Positions 8,490 to 16,497 of a DNA stretch of 64,000 bases are shown one piece after another. Position numbers and translations under genes: made by a program. Numbering within the stretch: position 1 is the stretch's first letter; each line of letters starts with the position of its first letter. Below the pieces are notes generated by a model. It was given only the letters and a program-made list of their open reading frames with translations. It did no database searches and was not told the DNA's origin. The stretch comes from Streptomyces sp. HUAS ZL42 (GTDB taxonomy: Bacteria; Actinomycetota; Actinomycetes; Streptomycetales; Streptomycetaceae), in the NCBI RefSeq assembly GCF_040782645.1, contig NZ_CP160403.1:5429001-5493000 (forward strand), in the 5' to 3' direction.

Positions 8490-9638
8490 TCAACTCCTCA
8501 GCAGCAGGGCGGACGTGGGGACTCCCTCGCCCGCCGTGACGAGACAGGTGGCGGCACCCGGCACCTGGGCGGTACTGGTACCCCGCAGCTGCTTCACCCC
8601 TTCGTTGATGAGGTTGAAGCCGTGCACATAGGCCTCGCTCAGCCCGCCCCCGCCGGTGTTGACGGGCAGCCGCCCGCCGATCTCGAGCGCGCCCCCTTCG
8701 GTGAAGGCCCCGCCCTCACCGCGGCCGCAGAAGCCGTAGCCCTCCAGGGAGAGCGGTACGAGGGGGGTGAAAGCGTCGTAGATCTGGGCGACGTCCACAT
8801 CCTGTGGAGTGAGGTCGGCGTGCTTCCACAGATGGCGGGCGGCGGTCCAGGCGGGTCCGGTGAGGGGGTCGTCGTTCCAGTAGTTGACCATGCCGTGGTG
8901 CTGGGCGGGCAGGCCCTGGGCGGCGGAGTGGACGTAGACGGGGGTGCGGCGGCAGTCGCGCGCGCGTTCCCGGCTGACGATCACGCAGGCCAGCGCCCCG
9001 TCCGTCTCGAGGCAGTTGTCGAAGAGGCAGAGCGGCTCGCTGATCCATCGGGAGGTCATGTACATCTCGCGGGTCAGGGGGCGTTCGTACATGACGGCGG
9101 CCGGGTTCTGGTTGGCGCGGTTGCGGCAGGCGAGGGCGACGTTGAAGAGGTGGTCGCGGGTGGCGCCGTACTCGTGCATGTACCGGCGCGCCAGCATGGC
9201 TATCTCGTCGGCGGGCCGCAGGAGTCCGAAGGGCCGGGTCCACTGGGCGGGGGTGGGGAGCTGGACGGCGGTGTCGGTCCAGGGGCGTGGCCCCGACCCC
9301 CGCTTCCGGGACCGCCAGGCGACCCCGACCGTCGCCTGCCCGGCGGCGATGGCGGTGGCGAGATGCGCGACCGTGGCACAGGAGCCGCCCCCGCCGTAGG
9401 GGACGCGGCTGAAGAAGGTGAGGTCACCGAAGCCGACGGCCTTGGCGAGCTCCACCTCGTCGGTCTCCTCCATGGTGTAGGAGGCGAGGGCGTCGACCTC
9501 GCCGGGCGCGATGCCGGCGTCGTCGAGGGCGGCGAGGACGGCACGGCAGGCGAGGGTCTTCTCGTCCTCGTCGAGATGTCTGGCGAAGGGGGTCTGGCCG
9601 ATGCCGACGATGGCGGTGGCGTCCTTGAGTCCGGCCAT
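8490..9638 (-). CDS. thiolase-like lipid-transfer protein / possible retro-aldolase
   Basis: A 382-residue thiolase-fold protein of the SCP-x/lipid-transfer subgroup. It starts LKDATAIVGIGQTPFAR, has a GGGGSCATVAHLA segment at the nucleophile position, and carries LSEAYVHG where classical thiolases have the GHP motif. Replacement of GHP by a Y-x-H-G type segment occurs in non-thiolytic members such as the aldolase Ltp2, so cleavage of a beta-hydroxyacyl-CoA rather than thiolysis is plausible. ATG 9638 follows GGAGG by seven bases. It is the first gene of an operon with DUF35 and enoyl-CoA hydratase, and is divergent from the ligase at 9732. Confidence 0.9.
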   Translation of the reverse strand: MAGLKDATAIVGIGQTPFARHLDEDEKTLACRAVLAALDDAGIAPGEVDALASYTMEETDEVELAKAVGFGDLTFFSRVPYGGGGSCATVAHLATAIAAGQATVGVAWRSRKRGSGPRPWTDTAVQLPTPAQWTRPFGLLRPADEIAMLARRYMHEYGATRDHLFNVALACRNRANQNPAAVMYERPLTREMYMTSRWISEPLCLFDNCLETDGALACVIVSRERARDCRRTPVYVHSAAQGLPAQHHGMVNYWNDDPLTGPAWTAARHLWKHADLTPQDVDVAQIYDAFTPLVPLSLEGYGFCGRGEGGAFTEGGALEIGGRLPVNTGGGGLSEAYVHGFNLINEGVKQLRGTSTAQVPGAATCLVTAGEGVPTSALLLRS

Positions 9639-9667
9639 GCGCACACCTCCATGCTGCTGAAGGGCTG

Positions 9668-9682
9668 CTGACAGGCCGTCAG
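9668..9682. promoter_or_regulatory. CTGAC-N5-GTCAG operator, copy 1
   Basis: Perfect inverted repeat CTGAC AGGCC GTCAG in the gap between the divergent thiolase-like and acyl-CoA ligase genes, 30 bases upstream of the thiolase-like start. A second copy follows 27 bases away, so two repressor dimers could sit on roughly the same face of the helix. Confidence 0.8.
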
Positions 9683-9694
9683 GGTACAGCTAAT

Positions 9695-9709
9695 CTGACG
9701 GGTAGTCAG
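9695..9709. promoter_or_regulatory. CTGAC-N5-GTCAG operator, copy 2
   Basis: Perfect inverted repeat CTGAC GGGTA GTCAG, 23 bases upstream of the GTG of the acyl-CoA ligase. With copy 1 it fills most of the 93-base divergent promoter, so one factor could control both directions. Confidence 0.8.
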
Positions 9710-9731
9710 CTACGGGGTTGGGAGGCGTGCT

Positions 9732-11309
9732 GTGCGCGGTGATCTGGAGTGGGGCAGCGTTCCGGGACTCGTCCGGTCCGCGGCCGAGCGCTATCCGGCC
9801 GTCGAGGCGGTGGTGGAGGGCCGTACCCGGATCTCGTACGCGGAGCTCGGCGCCCGTGTCGAGCGGTCGGCGGCGGCCTGCGTCGCAGGCGGCATCGCCC
9901 CGGGCGACCGGGTCGGGATCTGGGCCCCGAACACGCTGGACTGGATCGTGGCCGCGCTGGGCGCGGTCTCAACGGGCGCGGTGCTCGTCCCGATCAACAC
10001 CCGCTTCAAGGGCGCGGAGGCGGCGGACGTGCTGCGCCGTAGCAGGGCCCGGCTGCTGTTCGTGACCGGCACTTTCCTCGGCACGTCGTACGTGGCCTCG
10101 CTGCGCCGCGCGGTCGCGGAGGGGCCGGGGCTGCCGGATCTGGAGCAGGTGGTGGTGCTGTCGGACGACGCACCGGCCGACTACCGCACCTGGAAGGACT
10201 TTCTGGCGGGCGGGGACGGGGTCGGCGAGGCGGAGGTCCGGGCGCGCGCCTCGGCGGTGCAGGGCTCCTGGCCGTCGGACATCGTCTTCACGTCCGGTAC
10301 GACGGGCCGTCCCAAGGGTGCGGTGATCACCCACGCGCAGACGCTGCGGGCGTACGAAGTCTGGTGCGACCTGGCCGGCTTGAGGCAGGGCGACCGCTAT
10401 CTCATCGTGAACCCCTTCTTCCACACGTTCGGCTACAAGGCCGGAGTGATCGCCTGTCTGATGCGCGGCGCGACGATGATCCCGCAGCCGGTGTTCAACG
10501 TCGGCACGGCGCTCGCGAACATCTCGGCGGAACGGGTGTCGGTGCTGCCGGGCCCGCCGACCCTCCACCAGTCGCTGCTGGACCACCCGGCGCGGGACAC
10601 GCACGATCTGTCGGCCCTGCGGCTGGTGGTGACGGGCGCGGCGGTGGTGCCGTTGCAGCTGGTGGAGCGGTTGCGCGGGGAGCTGGGTGTGGAGACGGTC
10701 CTGACCGCGTACGGCCTCTCGGAGGCGAGCGGCATCGTGACGATGTGTCGGCGCGGAGACCCGCTGCCGGTGATCGCCTCGACGTCCGGGCGGGCGATAC
10801 CCGGCACGGAGGTGCGAGTCGAGGCGCCGGTCGGCGAGCCCGGCGAGGTGCTGGTCCGGGGCTTCAACGTCATGCGCGGCTACTACGAGGACGAGACGGC
10901 GACCGCCGAGGTCCTCACACCGGACGGCTGGCTGCGCACGGGCGACGTGGGCGTCCTGGACGAGGCGGGCAACCTCCGCATCACCGACCGCATCAAGGAC
11001 ATGTTCATCGTCGGCGGCTTCAACGCGTACCCCGCGGAGATCGAGCAACTCCTGGGCCTCCACCCGGACGTGGCCGACGTGGCGGTCATCGGCGTACCGG
11101 ACGCCCGGCTCGGCGAGGTCGGCAAGGCGTACGTGGTACGGCGGCAGGGATCGGTACTCACCGCTGACGACCTGATCGCCTGGGCCCGACGCGAGATGGC
11201 CAACTACAAGGTCCCGCGGTCGGTGGAGTTCGTGGGGGAGCTGCCTCGGAACGCGAGCGGGAAAGTGGTGAAGGGGGAGTTGCGGGGGAGCGCCGAGCGT
11301 CGTCCGTGA
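9732..11309 (+). CDS. acyl-CoA ligase (FadD3-like, AMP-binding)
   Basis: A 525-residue adenylating enzyme. It has the P-loop FTSGTTGRPKGAVITH, the YGLSEASG motif, the TGDVGVLDEAGNLRITDR hinge and the C-terminal GKVVKGELR lysine region (NASGKVVKGEL). It converts a carboxylic acid to its CoA thioester with ATP. Overall pattern resembles the actinobacterial FadD3 group, whose characterised member activates a propionate-bearing steroid C/D-ring fragment; that assignment is a family guess. GTG 9732 has GGAGG six bases upstream. Twin CTGAC-N5-GTCAG operators precede it. It is convergent with afsS and separated from it by two strong hairpins. Confidence 0.93.
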   Translation: MRGDLEWGSVPGLVRSAAERYPAVEAVVEGRTRISYAELGARVERSAAACVAGGIAPGDRVGIWAPNTLDWIVAALGAVSTGAVLVPINTRFKGAEAADVLRRSRARLLFVTGTFLGTSYVASLRRAVAEGPGLPDLEQVVVLSDDAPADYRTWKDFLAGGDGVGEAEVRARASAVQGSWPSDIVFTSGTTGRPKGAVITHAQTLRAYEVWCDLAGLRQGDRYLIVNPFFHTFGYKAGVIACLMRGATMIPQPVFNVGTALANISAERVSVLPGPPTLHQSLLDHPARDTHDLSALRLVVTGAAVVPLQLVERLRGELGVETVLTAYGLSEASGIVTMCRRGDPLPVIASTSGRAIPGTEVRVEAPVGEPGEVLVRGFNVMRGYYEDETATAEVLTPDGWLRTGDVGVLDEAGNLRITDRIKDMFIVGGFNAYPAEIEQLLGLHPDVADVAVIGVPDARLGEVGKAYVVRRQGSVLTADDLIAWARREMANYKVPRSVEFVGELPRNASGKVVKGELRGSAERRP

Positions 11310-11331
11310 GCGCGGAGGCGGGCAGCACGGC

Positions 11332-11361
11332 GACGGGGCCGAGCTTTCGCTCGGCCCCGTC
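11332..11361. terminator. strong hairpin between the ligase gene and afsS
   Basis: A perfect 13-bp G/C-rich stem (11332-11344 with 11349-11361) with a TTTC tetraloop, located between convergent genes. Expected to stop transcription from both sides. Confidence 0.75.
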
Positions 11362-11373
11362 CGGACGTATCCC

Positions 11374-11407
11374 GGCCGCGGCGGCTCCCCTCCGGGCCGC
11401 CGCGGCC
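11374..11407. terminator. second hairpin between the ligase gene and afsS
   Basis: A perfect 12-bp stem (11374-11385 with 11396-11407) with a 10-base loop, immediately beside the first hairpin. Together they insulate the catabolic operon from afsS. Confidence 0.65.
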
Positions 11408-11426
11408 GATCCCCGTGTGTGGAGGC

Positions 11427-11609
11427 TTACTTCGTCGGCTTGAAGGGCTCCGACGTGGCGTGCAGGTCCTTGGTCTCGATGGGCTCTTCGGTGGCGTGCA
11501 GGTCCTGGGGCGTCACGTCCGCGTCCGTGGCGTGCAGGTCCTCGGTGGTGACCTCGCCGTCCGTGGTGCCGGTGGCGTGCAGGTCCTGCGGCTTGAGCTC
11601 GTCGCTCAT
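11427..11609 (-). CDS. afsS: AfsS, small sigma-like regulatory protein with four DLHAT repeats
   Basis: A 60-residue acidic protein made of four repeats of (Q/E/K)-DLHAT, with DLHAT at residues 9, 24, 36 and 48. Size, repeat style and position directly downstream of afsR identify it as AfsS, the small pleiotropic activator of antibiotic production whose transcription is switched on by AfsR in S. coelicolor. GGGGAG lies eight bases before the ATG. It has no signal peptide, membrane segment or known DNA-binding fold. The gap upstream holds a PhoP/AfsR-like direct repeat on the same strand. How AfsS acts is unknown; the exact DLHAT repetition suggests a multivalent binding peptide. Confidence 0.9.
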   Translation of the reverse strand: MSDELKPQDLHATGTTDGEVTTEDLHATDADVTPQDLHATEEPIETKDLHATSEPFKPTK

Positions 11610-11794
11610 GTGCTCAACTCCCCTTGAGGCGGTTCAAGTACGTGGACTAGGCGGGGCCCGTCCGGCCACTCCCCCGAGGGTGGCCGGACGGGCCGCCTGG
11701 GCCGCTCACCCTGGTTGGCAGGTGCGAGGGCCTCCGCAGTGACCCGTCTGCCCCCCGACGCGACGGATCGACTGAGTCGAGCATGGCCTGCGGC

Positions 11795-11812
11795 GATAAA
11801 CGAATGATGAAC
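11795..11812 (-). promoter_or_regulatory. PhoP/AfsR-like direct repeat upstream of afsS
   Basis: On the minus strand GTTCATC (11812-11806) and GTTTATC (11801-11795) are spaced exactly 11 bases, the unit length of Streptomyces PHO boxes (GTTCACC-type). In S. coelicolor the afsS promoter is bound by AfsR and PhoP at overlapping sites. The repeat lies about 186 bases before the afsS ATG. Assignment is by pattern, not by experiment. Confidence 0.5.
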
Positions 11813-11831
11813 GCCTCGACCAGGGCCGACC

Positions 11832-12083
11832 GGGCCTGTCCGGCGGATCAAGTCGCAGGGAAGCCGCGGCATCCATGCAGCGCCGGTGAGCGGGGCGATG
11901 GGGGTGCCCCCGCGCGAGGTTGTTCGAGCGTGGGGGAGCGTGCAGTTGCAAGGCGGAGGAGGGAGCCGACGCGGAGCGACGGGGGTCCCTCCCGCTCGAG
12001 CGGAGTCGAGAGTGGGGGAGACCGACGACAACGCGGCGGATGTGCGTGCCGGGCCCCGCGTCCGCGGCATGATCCGCTGGACG
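11832..12083. repeat. composite intergenic repeat region between afsS and afsR
   Basis: This non-coding stretch holds several Streptomyces-type dispersed elements. Bases 11832-11860 recur inverted at 24202-24230 with one mismatch. Bases 12020-12083 recur inverted at 58945-59005 with a few mismatches. Between them are two imperfect hairpin blocks rich in GGGGG/CCCCC and CTCGAGCGG-type loops (about 11896-11940 and 11983-12020). No open reading frame here looks coding. It lies downstream of afsR and upstream of the afsS promoter elements. Confidence 0.6.
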
Positions 12084-12094
12084 GACCCCAGGAC

Positions 12095-15052
12095 TCAAGC
12101 GGCCCGGACGGGGGCCAGCAGCGCGCGCACCTCCACGGCCTCCGGTGAGCCCAGCTCCTCGTAGATCCGCAGCGCTTCCTGCCAGCAGACCTGGGCGCGG
12201 CCGAGTTGGCCGATGCCGGTGAGGGCGCGTCCGAGGACGGTCAGGACGTTCCCGCGCCGCCACTCCCCGCCGATGCCGCGCAGCACGGTCAGCGCCATCT
12301 CGGCCTTGGTCGCGGCCTCGGCGGGGCGTCGTGCGGCCAGGTCGACCTCGGCCAGGCGGAAGTGGGTCATGCCCTCCCACAGGCGCTGGCGGCTGTCGCG
12401 GAAGACCTCCAGGGCCTCGTGGAGCCTGGCGGCCGCCGCGTCCAGTTCGCCGCCCTGGGTGAGGGCAAGGCCGAGTGCGTAGCGGCCGTTGGCGCCCCGC
12501 ATGGAGTTGCCCATGGCGTCGTAGATGTCGATGCCCTGCTGTGCCAGCGCGACGGCGCTTCTCGTCCGCCCCGTCGCGAGGTGGATCCGGGAGAGGTTGC
12601 ACAGGGCGCTCGCCTCGCCGGGCCGGTCTCCCAGGGTGCGGAAGTGCTCGATGGCCTGGGAAAGGTGTTCCTCTCCGTCACCGTGGCGGTTCTGGTAGAG
12701 CGCGATGATGCCGCGCGCGTTGCTGGCCCAGCAGACGGGCAGCAGGTCGTCGGTCTCCCGGGCCAGGAGGGTGACGCGCTCGGCTGCCCGGTCGGCCAGC
12801 TCGAAGCGGCCGCCGACATGCCGGACGGACACCAGGGTCGTCAGGGCCCGCACCTCCGCCCGGGGAACGCCGAACGACTGGGACGCCTCCAGCAGGGCGA
12901 GGGCGGTCGCCTCGTATTCCTTGGAGTTCGCCCCGGACTCCGAGAGGTCGTGTGCGGCCCACAGCAGATCGATGGCCCTCGGCAGGGCCTCCTTCCGGCC
13001 CGCGGACTGCCGCACGCAGGCCAGCAGGCAGATCGCCTCGGCGTAGAGCCAGTCCTGCGCCTGGTGCCGGTTCCCGAAGGCCAGCCCGGGATACGCCGTG
13101 TGCTGCAGGTGGTCCACCAGCCGGTCCCCCGGCCGCTCGATCGCGTAGACGCCCGCCGCGGTCGCCAGGTAGAAGTCCAGCAGCCGCGAGAGCGCCGCCT
13201 CTCGTTCCCTCGGCGGCCACTCGTCCCGTTCCGCGCAGGCACGCGCGTAGAGCCGGACCAGATCGTGGTAGCGGTAGCGGCCGGGCGCCGCCGACTCCAG
13301 CAGCGACGTGTCCACCAGGGCCTCCAGCAGGTCCTCGGTGTCCTCCACGGGCAGGTCGAGGACCGCCGCGGCCGCCGCCAGCGAGATGTCCGGCCCGTCC
13401 GCCAGCCCGAGCAGCCGGAACGCGCGCGCCTGCGCGGGCTCCAGCTGGCCGTAGCCGAGCTCGAAGGTCGCCTTGACCGCCAGGTCGCCGGCCTGGAGTT
13501 CGTCCAGGCGGCGGCGCTCGTCCGCGAGCTTCGCCGCCAGCACGGAGACCGTCCAGGTACGGCGGGCGGCCAGGCGCGACGCCGCGATGCGGATCGCCAG
13601 CGGCAGGAAGCCGCACGCCGCCACCACGTCCAGCGCGGCCTCCCGCTCGGCCGCGACCCGTTCCTCGCCCACGATCTTCGTGAACAGCTGCAGCGCCTCG
13701 TCCGGGGACATCACGTCCAGGTCCACCAGGTGCGCCCCGGCCAGGTCCACCATCCGCACCCGGGACGTGATCAGCGCCGCGCAGCCCTCCGTGCCGGGCA
13801 GCAGGGGCCGTACCTGTGCCGCGTCCCGCGCGTTGTCGAGGAGCACCAGGACCCGGCGGCCGTCGAGGACCGACCGGTACAGCGCCGACCGTTCCTCCAG
13901 GGAGTCCGGGATCGCGGAGTCGGCCGTGCCCAGGGCACGCAGGAACGACCCCAGCACCGTCTCCGGTTCCGCGGCCCTCGGCCCCGCCCCCTGGAGGTCG
14001 ACGTAGAGCTGCCCGTCCGGGAACGAGCCCCGCGCCTGGTGCGCCACGTGCACGGCCAGCGTCGTCTTGCCCACGCCGCCGATGCCCGCCAGCGCCGACA
14101 CCGCCATCACCCGGCCCTCGGCCGACGCCAGCACCTCGCCCAGCTCGGACACGAAGGACACGCGGCCCGTGAAGTCCGGGACCGTCGCCGGAAGTTGCGC
14201 GGGGCGCACCGGCGCGGCGGCCGGCTCCGCCTTCGGGGCCGACGGTTCCGCGAGGCCCGGGTCCGCCTGCAGGATGCGCTGCTGCAGCTCGCGCAGACCG
14301 GGGCGCGGGTCCACGCCCAGCTCGTCCGCCAGCAGCCGCCGTGTGTCCGCGTAGACCGCCAGCGCCTCCGCCTGGCGGCCGGAGCGGTACAGCGCCAGCA
14401 TCAGCAGCTCGCGCAGCCGCTCCCGCAGCGGGTGCGCCGCCGTCAGCGCCGTCAGCTCGGACACCGCCTCCGCGTGGCAGCCCTGCTCCAGATCCATGTC
14501 CAGGCGGGATTCGAGGAGTTGCAGCCGCCACTCCTCGAGCCGGACCCGCTGGGCCTCCGCGTACGCGCCCGGGACCCCGGCCAGCGTCTCCCCGTCCCAC
14601 AACGCCAGCGCCCGGCCCAGTACCTCCCGCGCATGGCACAGGTCCCCGGCGTTCTTCGCCTTCTCCGCCTCCGTCGCCAGGTCCTGTGCGACGGCGAGGT
14701 CGAGGGCGCCCTCGCCCAGCGAACGGATCGCGTACCCGCCCGACTCGCTCACCAGCACGCCCGGGTCCAGCACCTTCCGCAGCCGGGACGCGTAGGTCCG
14801 CACCGCCGCCAGCGCCTGCGACGGCGGCTCCTCGCCCCACAGCGCGTCGATCAGCTCCGCCGCCGTCGCCGTCCGGCCCTCGCGCAGCAGCAGCGCGGCC
14901 AGCAGGGCCCGTTGCTGGGGGGAACCCGTGGCCAGCGGCTCCTCGCCGCGCCAGGCCCGCACCGGACCGAGCAGGCTGAAGCGCAGCTCCGCCGGCTCCT
15001 CGGAGGAGCCGGGACGCCTCTGCTCCGGCACGCGCGGTTCACCGTCCACCAT
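12095..15052 (-). CDS. afsR: AfsR, SARP-type NTPase transcriptional activator
   Basis: A 985-residue regulator with AfsR layout: N-terminal OmpR-type winged helix (about 30-100), bacterial transcriptional activation domain (about 105-250), NB-ARC ATPase with Walker A GIGGVGKTTLA near 322 and VLVLLDNARD as Walker B, and a C-terminal TPR array (about 700-980). AfsR is phosphorylated by AfsK and other kinases and activates afsS. ATG 15052 is preferred since GGGGGA lies five bases before it and homologs start with the same VDG..RVPEQRR segment; in-frame starts at 15070 and 15079 exist. The divergent gap to the amidohydrolase contains a CTGAC-N5-GTCAG operator 183 bases from this start. Confidence 0.97.
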   Translation of the reverse strand: MVDGEPRVPEQRRPGSSEEPAELRFSLLGPVRAWRGEEPLATGSPQQRALLAALLLREGRTATAAELIDALWGEEPPSQALAAVRTYASRLRKVLDPGVLVSESGGYAIRSLGEGALDLAVAQDLATEAEKAKNAGDLCHAREVLGRALALWDGETLAGVPGAYAEAQRVRLEEWRLQLLESRLDMDLEQGCHAEAVSELTALTAAHPLRERLRELLMLALYRSGRQAEALAVYADTRRLLADELGVDPRPGLRELQQRILQADPGLAEPSAPKAEPAAAPVRPAQLPATVPDFTGRVSFVSELGEVLASAEGRVMAVSALAGIGGVGKTTLAVHVAHQARGSFPDGQLYVDLQGAGPRAAEPETVLGSFLRALGTADSAIPDSLEERSALYRSVLDGRRVLVLLDNARDAAQVRPLLPGTEGCAALITSRVRMVDLAGAHLVDLDVMSPDEALQLFTKIVGEERVAAEREAALDVVAACGFLPLAIRIAASRLAARRTWTVSVLAAKLADERRRLDELQAGDLAVKATFELGYGQLEPAQARAFRLLGLADGPDISLAAAAAVLDLPVEDTEDLLEALVDTSLLESAAPGRYRYHDLVRLYARACAERDEWPPREREAALSRLLDFYLATAAGVYAIERPGDRLVDHLQHTAYPGLAFGNRHQAQDWLYAEAICLLACVRQSAGRKEALPRAIDLLWAAHDLSESGANSKEYEATALALLEASQSFGVPRAEVRALTTLVSVRHVGGRFELADRAAERVTLLARETDDLLPVCWASNARGIIALYQNRHGDGEEHLSQAIEHFRTLGDRPGEASALCNLSRIHLATGRTRSAVALAQQGIDIYDAMGNSMRGANGRYALGLALTQGGELDAAAARLHEALEVFRDSRQRLWEGMTHFRLAEVDLAARRPAEAATKAEMALTVLRGIGGEWRRGNVLTVLGRALTGIGQLGRAQVCWQEALRIYEELGSPEAVEVRALLAPVRAA

Positions 15053-15234
15053 CGGGGTCCCCCTAGGCATCCTCAACAACTACGTTAGTTTGCCTTGTTC
15101 AGGGCGACTGCGTCAGCCGGGGGAGACGCCGATCACAGGCACTGCGCAGCTGGGCGCACGGGATATCACAAGGCCCTCACACGCTCTCCGCACAGTTCCG
15201 CGCAGATGCGAGCATCACCAGCGCTTCCGCGTAG

Positions 15235-15249
15235 CTGACGCACCGTCAG
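15235..15249. promoter_or_regulatory. CTGAC-N5-GTCAG operator, copy 3
   Basis: Perfect inverted repeat CTGAC GCACC GTCAG (also CTGACG-N3-CGTCAG), 12-21 bases before the amidohydrolase start codons and inside the divergent afsR promoter region. Its position at the core promoter favours repression. Confidence 0.8.
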
Positions 15250-15270
15250 ATCAGCGCTACCGTGGCGGAC

Positions 15271-16497
15271 ATGGAGACCCATGAGACCTTCCCGCTGATC
15301 ATCTCCGTCGACGACCACACCGTCGAACCCCCGAACGTCTGGCAGGACCGCCTCCCGAAGAAGTTCCTGGACACCGGTCCGCGCACGGTCCGCGCGCCAC
15401 TGAAGGAGATGACCTTCCTCGGGGGCCGCTTCAAGCCCGTCATGGGCACTCCCGGCAGCGACGACGGCCCGCTCGGCGACTGGTGGGTCTACGAGGACCT
15501 CCACCGCCCCCTCACCCGCCTCGACACCGCGGTCGGCTACAGCAGGGACGAGATCAAGCTCGAGATCATCACCTACGAGCAGATGCGGCCCGGTTCGTAC
15601 GACGTGCCCGCCCGCCTCGCCGACATGGACGTCAACCACGTCCAGTCGGCCCTCTGCTTCCCCACCTTCCCCCGCTTCTGCGGCCAGACCTTCACCGAGG
15701 CCGAGGACCACGAGCTGGGCATGCTCTGCATCCGGGCCTACAACGACTGGATGGTGGAGGAGTGGTGCGGGCCGGACGCGCGGGGCCGGCTCATCCCCCT
15801 CACCCTCATCCCCCTCTGGGACGCCGAGCTGGCGGCACAGGAGGTCCGGCGCAACGCGGCCCGCGGCGTGCGCGCCGTCGCCTTCTCCGAGATACCCCCG
15901 CACCTCGGCCTGCCCTCCGTCCACACCGACGACTGGGACCCCTTCCTCGCGGCCTGCGCCGAGACCGGCACGGTCATCGCCATGCACATCGGCTCCAGCA
16001 GCCGTATGCCCTCCACCTCCGCCGACGCCCCGCCCGCCGTCGGCTCCACCATCACCTTCGCCAACTGCTGCTTCTCGATGGTGGACTGGCTGATGAGCGG
16101 CAAGTTCGAGCGCTTCCCCGGCCTCAAGGTCATGTACGCCGAGGGGCAGATCGGGTGGATCCCCTACATCCTCGAGCGCGCCGACGTGGTGTGGGAGGAG
16201 AACCGCGGCTGGGGCGGCGTCGCCGACAAGGTCCACCGGCCGCCCTCCGAGCTGTTCGCCGAGCATGTGTACGGCTGTTTCTTCGACGACGCCTTCGGGC
16301 TGCGGAACCTCGACTCCATCGGGGTCGGCAACGTGCTGTACGAGACCGACTACCCCCACTCCGACTCCACCTGGCCGAAGTCCCGCGAGGTCGGCGAGGC
16401 CCAGATGGGGCACCTGGACCCGGAGGTGGTGGAGCGGATCGTCCGGACGAACGCCATCGAGCTGCTGGGACTCACCCCCGAAGGACTGTGGCGGTGA
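15271..16497 (+). CDS. amidohydrolase (ACMSD-like metal-dependent hydrolase)
   Basis: A 408-residue amidohydrolase-2 family protein. It begins LIISVDDHTVEPPNVW (in place of the usual DxH metal motif this subgroup has D-D-H), contains VIAMHIGSSSRMPS with a metal-ligand His and ends with a YETDYPHSDSTWP segment carrying the catalytic Asp. Members decarboxylate or hydrolyse C-C or C-N bonds; actinobacterial steroid and lipid clusters commonly include this type, with unknown reaction. Either GTG 15262 or ATG 15271 could be the start; neither has a clear ribosome-binding site. First gene of a run of three overlapping or closely spaced genes controlled from operator copy 3. Confidence 0.88.
   Translation: METHETFPLIISVDDHTVEPPNVWQDRLPKKFLDTGPRTVRAPLKEMTFLGGRFKPVMGTPGSDDGPLGDWWVYEDLHRPLTRLDTAVGYSRDEIKLEIITYEQMRPGSYDVPARLADMDVNHVQSALCFPTFPRFCGQTFTEAEDHELGMLCIRAYNDWMVEEWCGPDARGRLIPLTLIPLWDAELAAQEVRRNAARGVRAVAFSEIPPHLGLPSVHTDDWDPFLAACAETGTVIAMHIGSSSRMPSTSADAPPAVGSTITFANCCFSMVDWLMSGKFERFPGLKVMYAEGQIGWIPYILERADVVWEENRGWGGVADKVHRPPSELFAEHVYGCFFDDAFGLRNLDSIGVGNVLYETDYPHSDSTWPKSREVGEAQMGHLDPEVVERIVRTNAIELLGLTPEGLWR

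Noticed and set aside
11886..12164. 92-codon open frame between afsS and afsR
   Set aside because: It runs through the dispersed repeats, codes low-complexity Arg/Gly sequence and has no ribosome-binding site.
12206..15088. 960-codon open frame antisense to afsR
   Set aside because: The product is Arg/Gln/His-rich with no recognisable domain, and the opposite strand has full AfsR domain content.
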